Shown here in pieces: positions 18,787-27,761 of a stretch of DNA of 64,000 nt; positions within the stretch are counted from its first letter, which is position 1; each line of letters begins with the position of its first letter. Position numbers and translations under genes: made by a program. Below the pieces are notes generated by a model, which had not been told where the DNA came from, did no database searches, and saw only the letters and a program-made list of their open reading frames with translations. The stretch is from Pseudomonadota bacterium (GTDB taxonomy: Bacteria; Pseudomonadota; Gammaproteobacteria; Pseudomonadales; Pseudohongiellaceae). Where the stretch lies: the NCBI GenBank assembly GCA_027592275.1, contig JAQCKF010000017.1, positions 1 to 64,000 of the forward strand, given 5' to 3'.

Positions 18787-20583
18787 TTAGAACTGCTCTG
18801 CCCTCATTGTCATTAGGGAGTGGGCACCACTACTAATTTCAGTCAGCAATGATTCCGTTCGCGGCAGCAACTTCTGCAGAAAAAATTCTCCTGTTTTAAT
18901 TAGGGCATCCGCGTAATCTGCATCAGGGGACTCCGAACCTTGATCTGCTAATGCCGCCGCCAATATTCTCTGCCACATGAAGCAATACAGCACCAAGCCC
19001 ATTAGCTCCATATAACTATATGAAGCTGCGCCAACTTCATTCAGATCATCGCTGCTTCTCGCCAACACCGTTGCAGTCGCCTCCTCTAAACGGCCACGGC
19101 AGTTCTCGAAAGCGGCCAGATAGGACTGCATCGCTTCGACATCTTTCTGGCTAGCGACGAACTCATCCATCTCGCCAGACAAAATTTCTAGCAGCTCACC
19201 CTTACTGCGCACGGTCTTTCGCCCCATGAGGTCGAGCGCCTGAACGCCATTCGCACCCTCGTAGATTTGCGCGATTCTTGCATCACGAACATTCTGCTCT
19301 AGCCCCCACTCTGCAATATAACCATGACCACCCAGCACTTGCTGACCCAGTACGCAGGCTTCAAAACCACGGTCTGTGCAATACGCCTTTTGAACAGGAA
19401 TGAGCAGTGCCACGAGTTGCCCAGCTTTCTTGCGAGCAACTTCATCAGTGTGGAAACGAGATATATCCAACTGACTCGCCGCATACAGAGATAGGGCGCG
19501 GCCCGCTAAAATATTAGCCCGCATCGTCAACAGCATTCTTCGCACATCAGGATGCACAATGATTGGGTCTGCACTCAGATTCGGCTGCCAGGTGCCAGTG
19601 GCAGCTCTACCTTGCACTCTTTCCTTCGCGTACGCAGATGCTAATTGGTAGGAGCTATCGGCTAGACCGTTACCCTGTAGTCCCATCGACAATCGCTCGT
19701 AGTTCATCATGGTAAACATATGAGACAGGCCCTGATTTTCTTCACCGACCAAGTAGCCCGCGGCCGAATCGAAATTCATTACGCAGGTTGAGGACGCCTT
19801 GATCCCCATCTTGCGCTCTATTGAACCGCAGGCCACGGTGTTGCGCTCACCAGTTAACACCCCCGACTCATCGACCAAGAACTTGGGAACCAGAAATAAG
19901 GAGATCCCTCTAGGGCCTGGGGGGGCATCTGGTAATTTTGCTAGTACCAGGTGAATAATGTTCTCGGTAAGGTCATGCTCACCTGCTGTAATAAATATTT
20001 TGGTGCCGCTAAGGCGGTAGCTGCCATCGGCTTGCAGGTCGGCCTTAGTCTTAATCATCCCAAGGTCAGTTCCCGCGTGAGGCTCAGTTAGGCACATCGT
20101 GCCGGACCAATTGCCGGAATACATCTTTGGCAGATAGCGCTGCTTCAATTCATCGCTACCATGTTGGCTCAGAGTTAGCGTCGCGCCAGTATTGAGAATC
20201 GTATAGAGCGCGAAAGAAGAATTGGCGGCAAATAACATTTCTTCAATTACAGCAGACAGCATCTTAGGCATGCCTTGACCACCGTAGTTCACATCGCCAG
20301 TTAGGCTTGACCAACCTCCTTCAGCAAATGCCTTATACGCTTCCTTAAAACCCTCCGGTGTAGTGACTGTACCGTTATCAAAACGACAGGCTTCGGCATC
20401 GCCACTTTGATTGATTGGCGCGAGCATCCCTTCTGCTATCTTTCCTGCCTCTTCGACAATAGCCGCGATCAGATCATCTGTGACCTCTGCAGTGTCCGGC
20501 ATGCTGGCGAATAACTGATCTACATTGAATACATTATTTAAGAGAAATCTGATATCTCTTAACGGAGCTTTATAAGTAGCCAT
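18787..20583 (-). CDS. Acyl-CoA dehydrogenase (long, C-terminal-domain type)
   Basis: This FAD enzyme oxidises acyl-CoA to trans-2-enoyl-CoA in fatty-acid beta-oxidation. I start it at the ATG at 20583 (MATYKAP), giving 598 residues, which matches the roughly 600-residue proteobacterial subgroup with an extra N-terminal segment and a C-terminal extension domain. Signatures are MCLTEPHAGTDLG (FAD-binding, about 158-170) and the KIFITAGEHD strand. QVLGGHGYIAEWGLEQNVRDARI (middle of the C-terminal helical domain) contains the usual active-site region, and IYEGANGVQALDL follows. It reads convergently with the DUF3379 gene and divergently from comF. Substrate chain length cannot be told. Confidence 0.92.
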   Translation of the reverse strand: MATYKAPLRDIRFLLNNVFNVDQLFASMPDTAEVTDDLIAAIVEEAGKIAEGMLAPINQSGDAEACRFDNGTVTTPEGFKEAYKAFAEGGWSSLTGDVNYGGQGMPKMLSAVIEEMLFAANSSFALYTILNTGATLTLSQHGSDELKQRYLPKMYSGNWSGTMCLTEPHAGTDLGMIKTKADLQADGSYRLSGTKIFITAGEHDLTENIIHLVLAKLPDAPPGPRGISLFLVPKFLVDESGVLTGERNTVACGSIERKMGIKASSTCVMNFDSAAGYLVGEENQGLSHMFTMMNYERLSMGLQGNGLADSSYQLASAYAKERVQGRAATGTWQPNLSADPIIVHPDVRRMLLTMRANILAGRALSLYAASQLDISRFHTDEVARKKAGQLVALLIPVQKAYCTDRGFEACVLGQQVLGGHGYIAEWGLEQNVRDARIAQIYEGANGVQALDLMGRKTVRSKGELLEILSGEMDEFVASQKDVEAMQSYLAAFENCRGRLEEATATVLARSSDDLNEVGAASYSYMELMGLVLYCFMWQRILAAALADQGSESPDADYADALIKTGEFFLQKLLPRTESLLTEISSGAHSLMTMRAEQF

Positions 20584-20726
20584 TTCTTTGTTCCCCAACA
20601 AAATTTTACTATTGAGATGTGATTATAGGGGATGCTAGCCATAACAGGTACTGCGCTGTTAGGCGCAAACTCAGTGAATCGTGCAGCGCCATCTATACTT
20701 AGGCTAGTAGCTCAGAGTATCGATAA

Positions 20727-20791
20727 GAGGGTTCTCTTCTTCATCTCTGGCCAAAATGCCTTAGCTGAATACAAAGTGAGGAGAGAGTTCT
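20727..20791 (-). repeat. Intergenic repeat unit, inverted copy, before comF
   Basis: This 65-base unit reads on the minus strand as AGAACTCTCTCCTC..., then CAGCTAAGGCATTTTGGCC, then a block ending AGAGAACCCTC. Its part at 20736-20768 is identical, in inverted orientation, to 21607-21639 (33 of 33 bases). Its other end matches 21571-21596 at 25 of 26 bases. The unit ends two bases before the comF ATG and supplies its GAGGAGAG ribosome-binding sequence. Confidence 0.8.
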
Positions 20792-20792
20792 A

Positions 20793-21524
20793 ATGTTCCA
20801 TGAGCTAAAGCGGTCGATCCGCTGCGCCCTGCCAACCACCTGCATTGTATGCGGACAAAATGCAGATTCCGATCACAGTATCTGCACTGAGTGTGGATGT
20901 GTGCTACCAAAGCTCGGCGATTGCTGCCGACGCTGTGGCATCGAACTGAGCGGCACACTGGTTACGGGTTCCTGCTGCACTCGTTGCCGACTTTCTCCAC
21001 CGAGCTTCGATTCCTGCACCTGTGTATTCCCCTACGTTTCACCAATCGACAAATTGGTTGCCGATTTCAAGTTTTCGGCTCGCTTTGATATTGGCTACTC
21101 CCTCTCAAGAGTCTTGGCGAGCGCGTTCAATGCTTACTACATTGACCAGGCGAAGCCTGAACTGCTTGTACCCGTTCCTCTGCACAGAAACCGGCTAGAT
21201 TCCCGAGGATTTAATCAGGCCAGTGAGATAGGCAATGTCCTCGCTAAGTACTCTGGCATCTCGATCTCCCACACCGCCCTAAGCAGAACTCGAAACACAC
21301 AGCCGCAGACTTCGATGAGTTCGGCCGCCGCCCGAAAGGCAAACTTGCGCAACGCATTCGGCGTGAGTAAATCCGATACCCTTACAGGCGTAACACACAT
21401 CGCACTAATCGATGATGTGGTGACGACCATGGCGACAACCCAGGCCATCTCGAGAATGCTGCGAGCGCAGCAGGACTGCCGAATTGACGTGTGGTGTCTG
21501 GCACGCGCGAGCAGAACTCTCTAG
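20793..21524 (+). CDS. comF: ComF family protein (phosphoribosyltransferase-like)
   Basis: ComF proteins take part in handling incoming single-stranded DNA during natural transformation and bear a phosphoribosyltransferase fold. The 243-residue protein has an N-terminal double zinc finger with eight or more Cys (about residues 10-70; CIVC, CTEC, CCRRC, CCTRC). The VPVPLHRNRLDSRGFNQA block follows, and then the PRPP-binding loop ALIDDVVTTMAT (about 205-216), where TTGAT of the family is TTMAT. It ends in the first bases of a downstream repeat: the last codons and stop fall within AGAACTCTCTAG. Repeat copies flank it on both sides in opposite orientation. Confidence 0.92.
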   Translation: MFHELKRSIRCALPTTCIVCGQNADSDHSICTECGCVLPKLGDCCRRCGIELSGTLVTGSCCTRCRLSPPSFDSCTCVFPYVSPIDKLVADFKFSARFDIGYSLSRVLASAFNAYYIDQAKPELLVPVPLHRNRLDSRGFNQASEIGNVLAKYSGISISHTALSRTRNTQPQTSMSSAAARKANLRNAFGVSKSDTLTGVTHIALIDDVVTTMATTQAISRMLRAQQDCRIDVWCLARASRTL

Positions 21525-21735
21525 GAGAACTCCCTAGGAAAGCTTGCACCTAGGTAAGGCTTTTTGGCGAGAGATGAAGAAGAGAACCCTCTCATCAACC
21601 TTGAACTCAGCTAAGGCATTTTGGCCAGAGATGAAGAAGTCTAATCAGCCAAAATTAAGAAAGAACTTTCTCCTCAGCTTCTACACCGCCAGAATTAAGA
21701 ATAAAACTCTCTCCTCCGCTTGCACACAGCCAAAA
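21513..21735 (+). repeat. Cluster of related intergenic repeats after comF
   Basis: At least four related units lie here. 21513-21596 is AGAACTCTCTAGG... through GAGATGAAGAAGAGAACCCTC. 21603-21639 contains the 33-base match to the inverted copy before comF. 21662-21694 and 21704-21735 are shorter copies sharing AACT(T/C)TCTCCTC(A/C)GCTT and (G/C)CCA(G/A)AAT, about 41 bases apart. The pattern is of a degenerating interspersed repeat rather than a CRISPR array, because spacing and unit length vary. No plausible protein is encoded. Confidence 0.75.
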
Positions 21736-21801
21736 TCAAGAAAAGAACCAACTGCCAGCTCAAATTGTGATTGATAGCACACTCGCATAAACACCAATGT
21801 C

Positions 21802-21913
21802 TATAATTGGTCGCATACGGCATGACTCTCCTTAGTGGCCAGAGTTGGCACTGAACATTCCGAGTTTTATTATTTTGAGCAAATTTGACCCCGAATTTTT
21901 CGGGGTTTTTTTT
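21802..21913 (+). ncRNA. Candidate small RNA between comF and barrel gene
   Basis: A good -10 box, TATAAT at 21802-21807, is followed by about 100 gene-free bases. These end in a textbook intrinsic terminator: CCCCG-AATTTTT-CGGGG followed by eight T (21889-21913). The segment before the terminator hairpin is rich in A and U (TTTTATTATTTTGAGC), as in Hfq-bound RNAs. No good -35 at 17 bases is seen, though TTGATA lies 25 bases upstream. It could instead be the 3' end of a long comF transcript. Nothing here matches a known RNA family that I recognise. Confidence 0.4.
21889..21913 (+). terminator. Rho-independent terminator
   Basis: The stem CCCCG/CGGGG, loop AATTTTT and a run of eight T point rightward. 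It would end either the small-RNA candidate or comF transcripts. Confidence 0.85.
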
Positions 21914-21928
21914 GATTAAAAAAAGAAT

Positions 21929-21990
21929 AGAACTCTCTAGGAAAGCTTGTACTTAGCTAAGGCGTTTTGGTCAGAATCGAAAGAATCTAT
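21929..21990 (+). repeat. Further copy of the comF-associated repeat
   Basis: The unit begins AGAACTCTCTAGGAAAGCTTGT and continues through TTAGCTAAGGCGTTTTGGTCAGAAT. It is the same family and orientation as the copies at 21513-21735, with more point changes toward its right end. Confidence 0.7.
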
Positions 21991-22063
21991 GCAGTCAAAT
22001 TAAGACCACAGACTAAAACTCAATGCTGAATTGCGAGAAAACAAAATGCGAGGAAGGTTGTAC

Positions 22064-22987
22064 TTAAAACTGGTACTTAACAGATCCATAAGCTACTCGA
22101 CCATTCTGATCCAGAATGCGCGTAGTAGAGTTTAGAATTTGCGCAGTCTTCTCATCGAATATATTGCGAATACCAAACGAAATTATTGCACGGTCATGCA
22201 ACCCGGTCTTCACGCTGTAGCCATACTCAAAATCGAAGGTAGTGATGTTATCGACTAACTCGTTTATTTCGTCCATGTCCAATTCACTAATATCCTTGAA
22301 TGAATCGAAGTAATTAGTTATAGCACTGGCCGTGTGATTTCCGAATTGCCAAGAGAGCATTAGGCTACTCTGTAATTCTGGGCTAATCAGCCGCTCATCT
22401 ATTTCGGCGATGTTGGAAGTGGCGAAGTCTAGGAGCGCTCCAGTGTTCTCGAATTCCTCAACATAGGTTGTTGTGGAACTGAGGGTAAACTGACCGAAGC
22501 GATTCGTATCCCATATGTACGACGCGCCCAGATCAAATCCGTTCGATTCGACATTGGTTCCCAGTAGTGGGTTGCCTATATTAAATTCTGTGATTGCCGA
22601 ATCATCAATGTATAGATTCGTTAGCCCGCCCTGCCAATTGTTATTGGTCGCTGGCGCCTCATCGATCTGCATTTTCCAAGCATCTGCACTAACGCTCAAG
22701 CCAGCAATAGGCTCAATCTGCATGCCCAAATTGAAGTTTAAGGCATCGTCTACAACAGCGCCTTGAAAGTCTTTCTGCTCAACAGTTCTGGCAATGCTCA
22801 AAAATGGCGCCTGCTCATTCAGTATAGAGCTGGGCGCGATGCGGAAGATGGCGCTACCTGACTGGTTATCTGCAGGTTCATTGATAAAGGAATAACCATC
22901 CTGAGCCATAGCGGAAGAGCCCATGAAGGCTATTCCGAGTAGCAGCGAAGTCATCGCCGGCGCATTCTGTAGATGGTTGATTTTCAT
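22064..22987 (-). CDS. Short TonB-receptor-like outer-membrane barrel without plug
   Basis: I start this protein at the ATG at 22987 (307 residues). It opens with a clear Sec signal peptide (MKINHLQ..., hydrophobic core LLLGIAFMG, cleavage after SSAMA-QD). The rest looks like the C-terminal half of a TonB-dependent receptor barrel: alternating strands, the receptor-like RNIFDEKTAQILN and a terminal KYQF with the C-terminal Phe required for BAM-dependent insertion. The TonB box, plug domain and N-terminal strands are absent; full receptors have 650-1000 residues. It may be an internally deleted receptor that kept its signal peptide, or a small true barrel. No function can be assigned. Confidence 0.6.
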   Translation of the reverse strand: MKINHLQNAPAMTSLLLGIAFMGSSAMAQDGYSFINEPADNQSGSAIFRIAPSSILNEQAPFLSIARTVEQKDFQGAVVDDALNFNLGMQIEPIAGLSVSADAWKMQIDEAPATNNNWQGGLTNLYIDDSAITEFNIGNPLLGTNVESNGFDLGASYIWDTNRFGQFTLSSTTTYVEEFENTGALLDFATSNIAEIDERLISPELQSSLMLSWQFGNHTASAITNYFDSFKDISELDMDEINELVDNITTFDFEYGYSVKTGLHDRAIISFGIRNIFDEKTAQILNSTTRILDQNGRVAYGSVKYQF

Positions 22988-23120
22988 TATTCTCAATTTT
23001 TTCCAAAAAACCTTACTGCTAAGGAGCCCAAGCACTCGCCACAACTAAAACAGCCCTCAAGCGACTTTGAAATATTAGCACTATAACAAGGCAATGAGAA
23101 TTGAATTGTAGCTCGAAATC

Positions 23121-23148
23121 GGCGACATACCAGCCTGATATTGTCGCC
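23121..23148. repeat. Hairpin GGCGACA/TGTCGCC after folK
   Basis: A perfect 7-bp inverted repeat with a 14-base loop lies about 55 bases after the folK stop. No T-run follows on either strand, so it is not a simple intrinsic terminator; it may protect the folK 3' end. Confidence 0.4.
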
Positions 23149-23202
23149 ATTACTTTTCAGTTTAAAAAATAATTTTGTTTTATATCAGTAAGTTATGGCT
23201 AA

Positions 23203-23739
23203 TTAGGCTAGGAGGCACACGTTCTCAGTGCGGGGTAACAAAGCTAGAAGCTGGGCAATAGTTTCCGATTGCCCAGGAAAGACCATTTCAGGGTAGATCT
23301 CCGCCAGCGGCGCTAATACAAACCTTCTCTGCGTAGCTCGGGGATGAGGCAATACCAAGCGAGAGCTTTCAAGCTGTTGATTTCCAAATGAAATAATATC
23401 TATATCCAGAGTGCGAGCCTGATTTTGCTCGGCGCTACGTTGACGACCATAATCGGCCTCAATGCCCTGCAAAACTGCCAAAAACTCGCTAGCAGCGGTC
23501 TTTGAGGGTAATCGCAGAACCATAGCTGCGTTGATGAAATCGCCGGTACCCTCGGGGCAGTCTACTGGCTCACTGCGATACACAGAGGAAGCCTCTGCTT
23601 CGATGCTAATGAGTCGCAGACTTTCCATCGCCGCAAGCACTATCTCTCTCGGCGAACGATTCAAATAGGGCAGGCTCGAGCCTAGGCTGACCGCTACCGC
23701 TACTGAATTGCTATCGGTGGTATTGCTCAGAATGCTCAT
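23203..23739 (-). CDS. folK: 2-amino-4-hydroxy-6-hydroxymethyldihydropteridine pyrophosphokinase
   Basis: FolK transfers pyrophosphate from ATP to 6-hydroxymethyl-dihydropterin, giving the substrate of FolP. With the ATG at 23739 it has 178 residues. Family motifs are the N-terminal SLGSSLPYL (usually LGSN), YRSEPV, the metal-binding RTLDIDII (about 117-124) and [19 protein letters not shown]. The start lies inside the hemE coding region, overlapping its end by 29 bases (56 if the ATG at 23766 is used), so folK is probably translated from the hemE message. Pairing with hemE rather than panB or pcnB is unusual but harmless to the call. Confidence 0.93.
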   Translation of the reverse strand: MSILSNTTDSNSVAVAVSLGSSLPYLNRSPREIVLAAMESLRLISIEAEASSVYRSEPVDCPEGTGDFINAAMVLRLPSKTAASEFLAVLQGIEADYGRQRSAEQNQARTLDIDIISFGNQQLESSRLVLPHPRATQRRFVLAPLAEIYPEMVFPGQSETIAQLLALLPRTENVCLLA

Positions 23740-24772
23740 GGACCGCTTCAACAAAATGGGAGACATGGTCCGGATTTACCTCCGGAGTGATTCCATGACC
23801 AAGATTGAATACATGGCCCTCGCCAGAACCGAAGCTCTTTAAAATAGTTGCCACCTCTTCACGAATGACCGCAGGAGATGCATAAAGAATAGAGGGATCC
23901 ATATTGCCTTGCAGGGCAACTCTATCTCCAACCCTCGCTCGGGCATCGCCAATTTCTGTCGTCCAATCCAAGCCGATTGCATCGCAGCCTGAGTCGGCAA
24001 TCGATTCGAGCCACTGCCCACCATTCTTCGTGAAAACAATAACAGGAACACGTCGACCCTCATTTTCTTTTTGTAGCTTGTTTATGATCTTTGTCATGTA
24101 ATTAAGAGAAAATTCTCGATAAGCTTTGCCGCTTAGAATCCCGCCCCAGGTATCGAATATCTGCACGGCTTGCGCGCCGGCACGGATCTGTGCATTCAGA
24201 TACACCGTAACTGAATCCGCCAATTTTTCTAGTAACAAGTGCATAGCTTCGGGATTGTCATACATGAATTGTTTAGCGATCCGAAAGTCCTTACTCCCCC
24301 CGCCCTCGATCATATAGGTCGCCAAAGTCCAGGGGCTGCCAGAAAATCCGATCAGCGGTACTGTCCCATTCAATTCTTTGCGAATTACCGACACGGCATC
24401 GGTCACGTAGGACAACTCATCCGCAATATCGACATCGGGCAATTGCTCGACATCCGCCGCCGATCGAATCACCTTATGAAACTTTGGTCCCTCACCCTCG
24501 GAAAAATACAAACCCTGCCCGAGCGCGTCGGGAATCGTCAGTATGTCTGAGAATAAGATGGCAGCATCGAAGGGGTAACGCCGCAGTGGCTGCATGGTGA
24601 CCTCACATGCTAACTGGGGCGTTTTACATACCGTTAGGAAATCACCAGCCTGTTTGCGTGTGGCACGGTACTCCGGCAAATAGCGGCCTGCCTGTCGCAT
24701 CATCCATACAGGGGTAACATCTACCGGCTCACCTAATAGGGCTTTCAATAGTCGGTCATTCTTTAAGGTCAC
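23711..24772 (-). CDS. hemE: Uroporphyrinogen decarboxylase
   Basis: HemE removes four carboxyl groups from uroporphyrinogen III to give coproporphyrinogen III in heme synthesis. The 353-residue protein has the two family signatures. [16 protein letters not shown] (about 21-36) contains the substrate-binding Arg residues, and [16 protein letters not shown] (about 142-157) follows. The catalytic Asp lies in ILFSDIL, and [12 protein letters not shown] is near the end. The start is GTG at 24772. It reads toward folK, which overlaps its end. In many gammaproteobacteria hemE lies near the aroB-damX region, consistent with this place. Confidence 0.97.
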   Translation of the reverse strand: MTLKNDRLLKALLGEPVDVTPVWMMRQAGRYLPEYRATRKQAGDFLTVCKTPQLACEVTMQPLRRYPFDAAILFSDILTIPDALGQGLYFSEGEGPKFHKVIRSAADVEQLPDVDIADELSYVTDAVSVIRKELNGTVPLIGFSGSPWTLATYMIEGGGSKDFRIAKQFMYDNPEAMHLLLEKLADSVTVYLNAQIRAGAQAVQIFDTWGGILSGKAYREFSLNYMTKIINKLQKENEGRRVPVIVFTKNGGQWLESIADSGCDAIGLDWTTEIGDARARVGDRVALQGNMDPSILYASPAVIREEVATILKSFGSGEGHVFNLGHGITPEVNPDHVSHFVEAVHEHSEQYHR

Positions 24773-24957
24773 AGCTTACTCACTTTACTTAATGGGATAT
24801 GGACATCAGCAATTCCGACGCCGGATGGGAACAGCACTAGATTGCTCGAGCCTGAGAAAGGGGACAATTTTACACGAGCCGCATTTATTCACAATCTAGA
24901 CACCGGGCCTGACTGTTCCTGCGTCTTTCGCGCTATTCCAAAGGAGTGGGCTACTCG

Positions 24958-26610
24958 CTACTTTAAAGATACGAGTTTGGAATCTAGCAGCTGAAGGATG
25001 TCAGTTTGAATCCCTGCCACAGATCGCACCCATGGCTCATTGGAGCGCAGCTTGGCCGGTAGAGCGGAGATCGCTCGAGCGGCCTTATCCCTATCATCGA
25101 AGGCAGCGAGCACGGCTACGAACCAGGGTTTGCCTTGATAGCGTGTCTCGAAATAGCCAGCCGGATGATCAGCACTCAATTGCGTAACAAAATCGCTAAT
25201 ATTCGCTTCCGAGTGAGAGGCTAAAAGTTGTACGGCGTAATTCCTTGGGGACGCCTGAAGTAGCTGTTCAACAAATGGCGATGCTGTTGCTATCACCACC
25301 GTTTCTTCAACTACTCCAACATCAGCTACTGCCACCTCAACAATTGTCCCCGTCACTTCAGCAGGGACAACTATTTTAGAATCATTAATTTCAGCGCCAT
25401 TGTTCGCCGCAGGATCTGATTCCGCGGCAACGATCTCATCTATTGAAGTTGTGGCCACTGATTTCGATCTGTCTAAATCCGCGACCTCAGACTCCCGTAA
25501 TTCTTCCACCTCAGCAACGACCACCTCAACTGCAGTCAGTTGCATGCTTGCAGCTGCAGGCAACTCAGCTACCGGTTCAACTGCGCTAGTTTGAGTTGTC
25601 ATTGAAGTCGCCGTGACAGTGATAGGAATCGACTCTGTCTCGCCCGGGCCTGTATCCCAAAAAAGCAGAGTCCCGGTTAGCAGCACAATCAGCGCGGTAG
25701 CAGCGAACCAATACCTAGGCTGAATACTGACTACTGGACTTTCCGTCTCGTCCCGATCGTAACCTTCTAGCGCTTCAAATACTTCGCGCCTATCATTTTG
25801 TGCAATACTATCGCCGCTATAGATCGGACCGATGTCCGCAAACTCATCGGGTTCGCTGGCGGGCGCAGCAGCGTTAAGAGCATCAACTACTAGAGAGTTA
25901 ATCGCGCCGGGCATACCGCGAGATGAATTATGAATGGCACCCACAGTGCCGCCATCAATTGGCAATTCTTTTGTGAATCTGGCTGTCGCCAACTTGAAGC
26001 GAATATATTCTTGAGTCTCGTCACTTGCAAATCCATCCAACGGAAAAACCGCAAGACGCTCCTGCTCATCGATAGTGAGCGTGTTCTGCAGTAAGTTATC
26101 GAGCTGGTTTTCTCCAAACAACAATGCATGGATACTGGAGTCGACACAGCTGGCTAATAGTTTCGTGAGCAACTGCAATACTTCTGCACTGAGCTCGTGA
26201 GCATCATCTATTATCAATATCAGCGAACGCGCTTCCAGATCGAGCTCCGCCGCATAGCTACAGATCTGCTCTATTGAGGAATTGCTATCCGAACTACCCG
26301 TACGCTTAAATCCAAGGGCGTCCTGTAACGTCTCAAGAAATTGGTTCTGATTCATGAACAAAGTAGCAGCTACCTTTACACAGACAGCTTCATTAGCGAA
26401 TCGATCACAAGAATTTGTAGCAAGGGTAGTCTTACCAGCGCCCAAGGGCCCGGTAACGGCAATCATGGCGTTACTGTAGAGAGAAAACTCAACGATCTGG
26501 TCAAGTAAATTTTGACGTTGACCACTGCAATAAAAATCGCGGCTCTTTGCGCCAGGCGCGAACGGGTCGAAGTCAAGATTTAGCCATTGTGTATATGTAT
26601 TCATAGTCAT
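24958..26610 (-). CDS. damX: DamX-like protein: AAA ATPase with SPOR domain
   Basis: This 550-residue protein follows aroB exactly as damX does in enterics and Pseudomonas. It has an N-terminal ExeA-like AAA domain (about 1-260) with Walker A TGPLGAGKTTLA and Walker B-like LILIIDDAHEL. A single membrane span lies at about 298-316, followed by a long Val/Glu/Thr-rich periplasmic linker. The C-terminal SPOR domain (about 462-540) binds denuded peptidoglycan at the septum. E. coli DamX lacks this full ATPase form; Pseudomonas-type proteins at the locus carry it. A role in division or cell-wall binding is inferred from the SPOR domain. Two nearby ATGs (26610, 26604) are possible starts. Confidence 0.88.
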   Translation of the reverse strand: MTMNTYTQWLNLDFDPFAPGAKSRDFYCSGQRQNLLDQIVEFSLYSNAMIAVTGPLGAGKTTLATNSCDRFANEAVCVKVAATLFMNQNQFLETLQDALGFKRTGSSDSNSSIEQICSYAAELDLEARSLILIIDDAHELSAEVLQLLTKLLASCVDSSIHALLFGENQLDNLLQNTLTIDEQERLAVFPLDGFASDETQEYIRFKLATARFTKELPIDGGTVGAIHNSSRGMPGAINSLVVDALNAAAPASEPDEFADIGPIYSGDSIAQNDRREVFEALEGYDRDETESPVVSIQPRYWFAATALIVLLTGTLLFWDTGPGETESIPITVTATSMTTQTSAVEPVAELPAAASMQLTAVEVVVAEVEELRESEVADLDRSKSVATTSIDEIVAAESDPAANNGAEINDSKIVVPAEVTGTIVEVAVADVGVVEETVVIATASPFVEQLLQASPRNYAVQLLASHSEANISDFVTQLSADHPAGYFETRYQGKPWFVAVLAAFDDRDKAARAISALPAKLRSNEPWVRSVAGIQTDILQLLDSKLVSLK

Positions 26611-26627
26611 CTACGCCGCTTATCCAC

Positions 26628-27719
26628 TTACTTACAGAGATTGTCACCAGCGGTTAACGTGCTCTCGAGTAGCGAAGGCTCGATATCTCCATCGACTACG
26701 CCTTCACCTATAGCTTTCAGTAATACAAACCTGATTTTGCCCGATTCCGCCTTCTTATCTGACAACATTAAATCCAAATATTGCTCTACTGATATATCGG
26801 CAGGAGGGAGCACGGGCATACCAAAATTTTCTTCTAAGACTGCACGAATCCGCTGCGCAACCGCCAGGTCAATCCAGCCTAGTTTATGCGACAGGTCAGC
26901 CGCCATCACCATACCCATTGCCACGGTCTCACCATGCAGCCAATTGCCATAGCCGCTTGCGGTTTCTATCGCATGACCAAAGGTGTGCCCGAAGTTAAGC
27001 AGTGCTCGAACCCCCGACTCCCGTTCGTCCTTGGCCACAATCTCGGCCTTAATCTCGCAACAGGTTCTAATGGTCTGCGCCAATAGCGCCGAATCAGACT
27101 CGCCAATGCCTTTGCTGTTTGCCTCTAGCCAGTCAAAAAACTCAGCGTCATAGATGAGCCCGTACTTAAGCACCTCTGCAAGACCCGCATCCACTTCGCG
27201 TCGCGGCAAAGTACTCAATACGTCAGTATCAGCCAGCACACAAAGTGGCTGATAGAACGCACCGATCATATTCTTGCCCAGAGGATGATTCACTCCGGTC
27301 TTCCCTCCTACCGACGAGTCCACCTGTGCAAGCAGCGTGGTAGGGATCTGAATGAAGTCAATGCCTCGCAGATAAGTGGCCGCTGCAAACCCGGTGATAT
27401 CGCCCACAACACCGCCGCCTAACGCGATTAACAGAGTATTCCGGTCGTATTTACCAGCAAGTAACACGTTGTAAATATGGCTTACAGCATCGAGGTCCTT
27501 ATGCGCCTCGCCGTCTGGAAGAACGATGTCTAGCACATCCTGCCCAGGAAATAGCTGCTTCGCCTTATCCATATAAAGAGGTGCAACCACATCATTACTG
27601 ACGATAACTACCCTACCCTTTCCTAGATACGGCGCTATAAGCTCTGCCTTGTTGAGTAAGCCCTGGCCAATGAAGATTGGATAGGATCTTTCACCTAGGT
27701 CAACGTCTACAGTAATCAT
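26628..27719 (-). CDS. aroB: 3-dehydroquinate synthase
   Basis: AroB cyclises DAHP to 3-dehydroquinate, the second shikimate-pathway step, using NAD and a divalent metal. The 363-residue protein has the NAD-binding DGEAHK and LGGGVVGDITGFAAATYLRG blocks (about 68-120). PTTLLAQVDSSVGGKTGVNH follows with catalytic Lys, then the metal ligands Glu in EVLKYG and His in LNFGHTFGHA and LHGE. It follows aroK by 42 bases and precedes the damX-like gene, the conserved aroK-aroB-damX order. Confidence 0.97.
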   Translation of the reverse strand: MITVDVDLGERSYPIFIGQGLLNKAELIAPYLGKGRVVIVSNDVVAPLYMDKAKQLFPGQDVLDIVLPDGEAHKDLDAVSHIYNVLLAGKYDRNTLLIALGGGVVGDITGFAAATYLRGIDFIQIPTTLLAQVDSSVGGKTGVNHPLGKNMIGAFYQPLCVLADTDVLSTLPRREVDAGLAEVLKYGLIYDAEFFDWLEANSKGIGESDSALLAQTIRTCCEIKAEIVAKDERESGVRALLNFGHTFGHAIETASGYGNWLHGETVAMGMVMAADLSHKLGWIDLAVAQRIRAVLEENFGMPVLPPADISVEQYLDLMLSDKKAESGKIRFVLLKAIGEGVVDGDIEPSLLESTLTAGDNLCK

Positions 27720-27761
27720 TTTTTCCTATTCCAGATTTTGATTAACGACTCTTTGAAAAAA

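Noticed and set aside
21600-21740. Regularly spaced repeats resembling a short CRISPR array
   Set aside because: Unit length and spacing vary, the 'spacers' resemble each other, and no cas gene is near. The units belong to the interspersed family that also occurs inverted before comF.
21544-21774. 76-codon frame after comF
   Set aside because: It lies entirely in the repeat cluster; its apparent internal repeats come from the DNA repeats, not from a protein.
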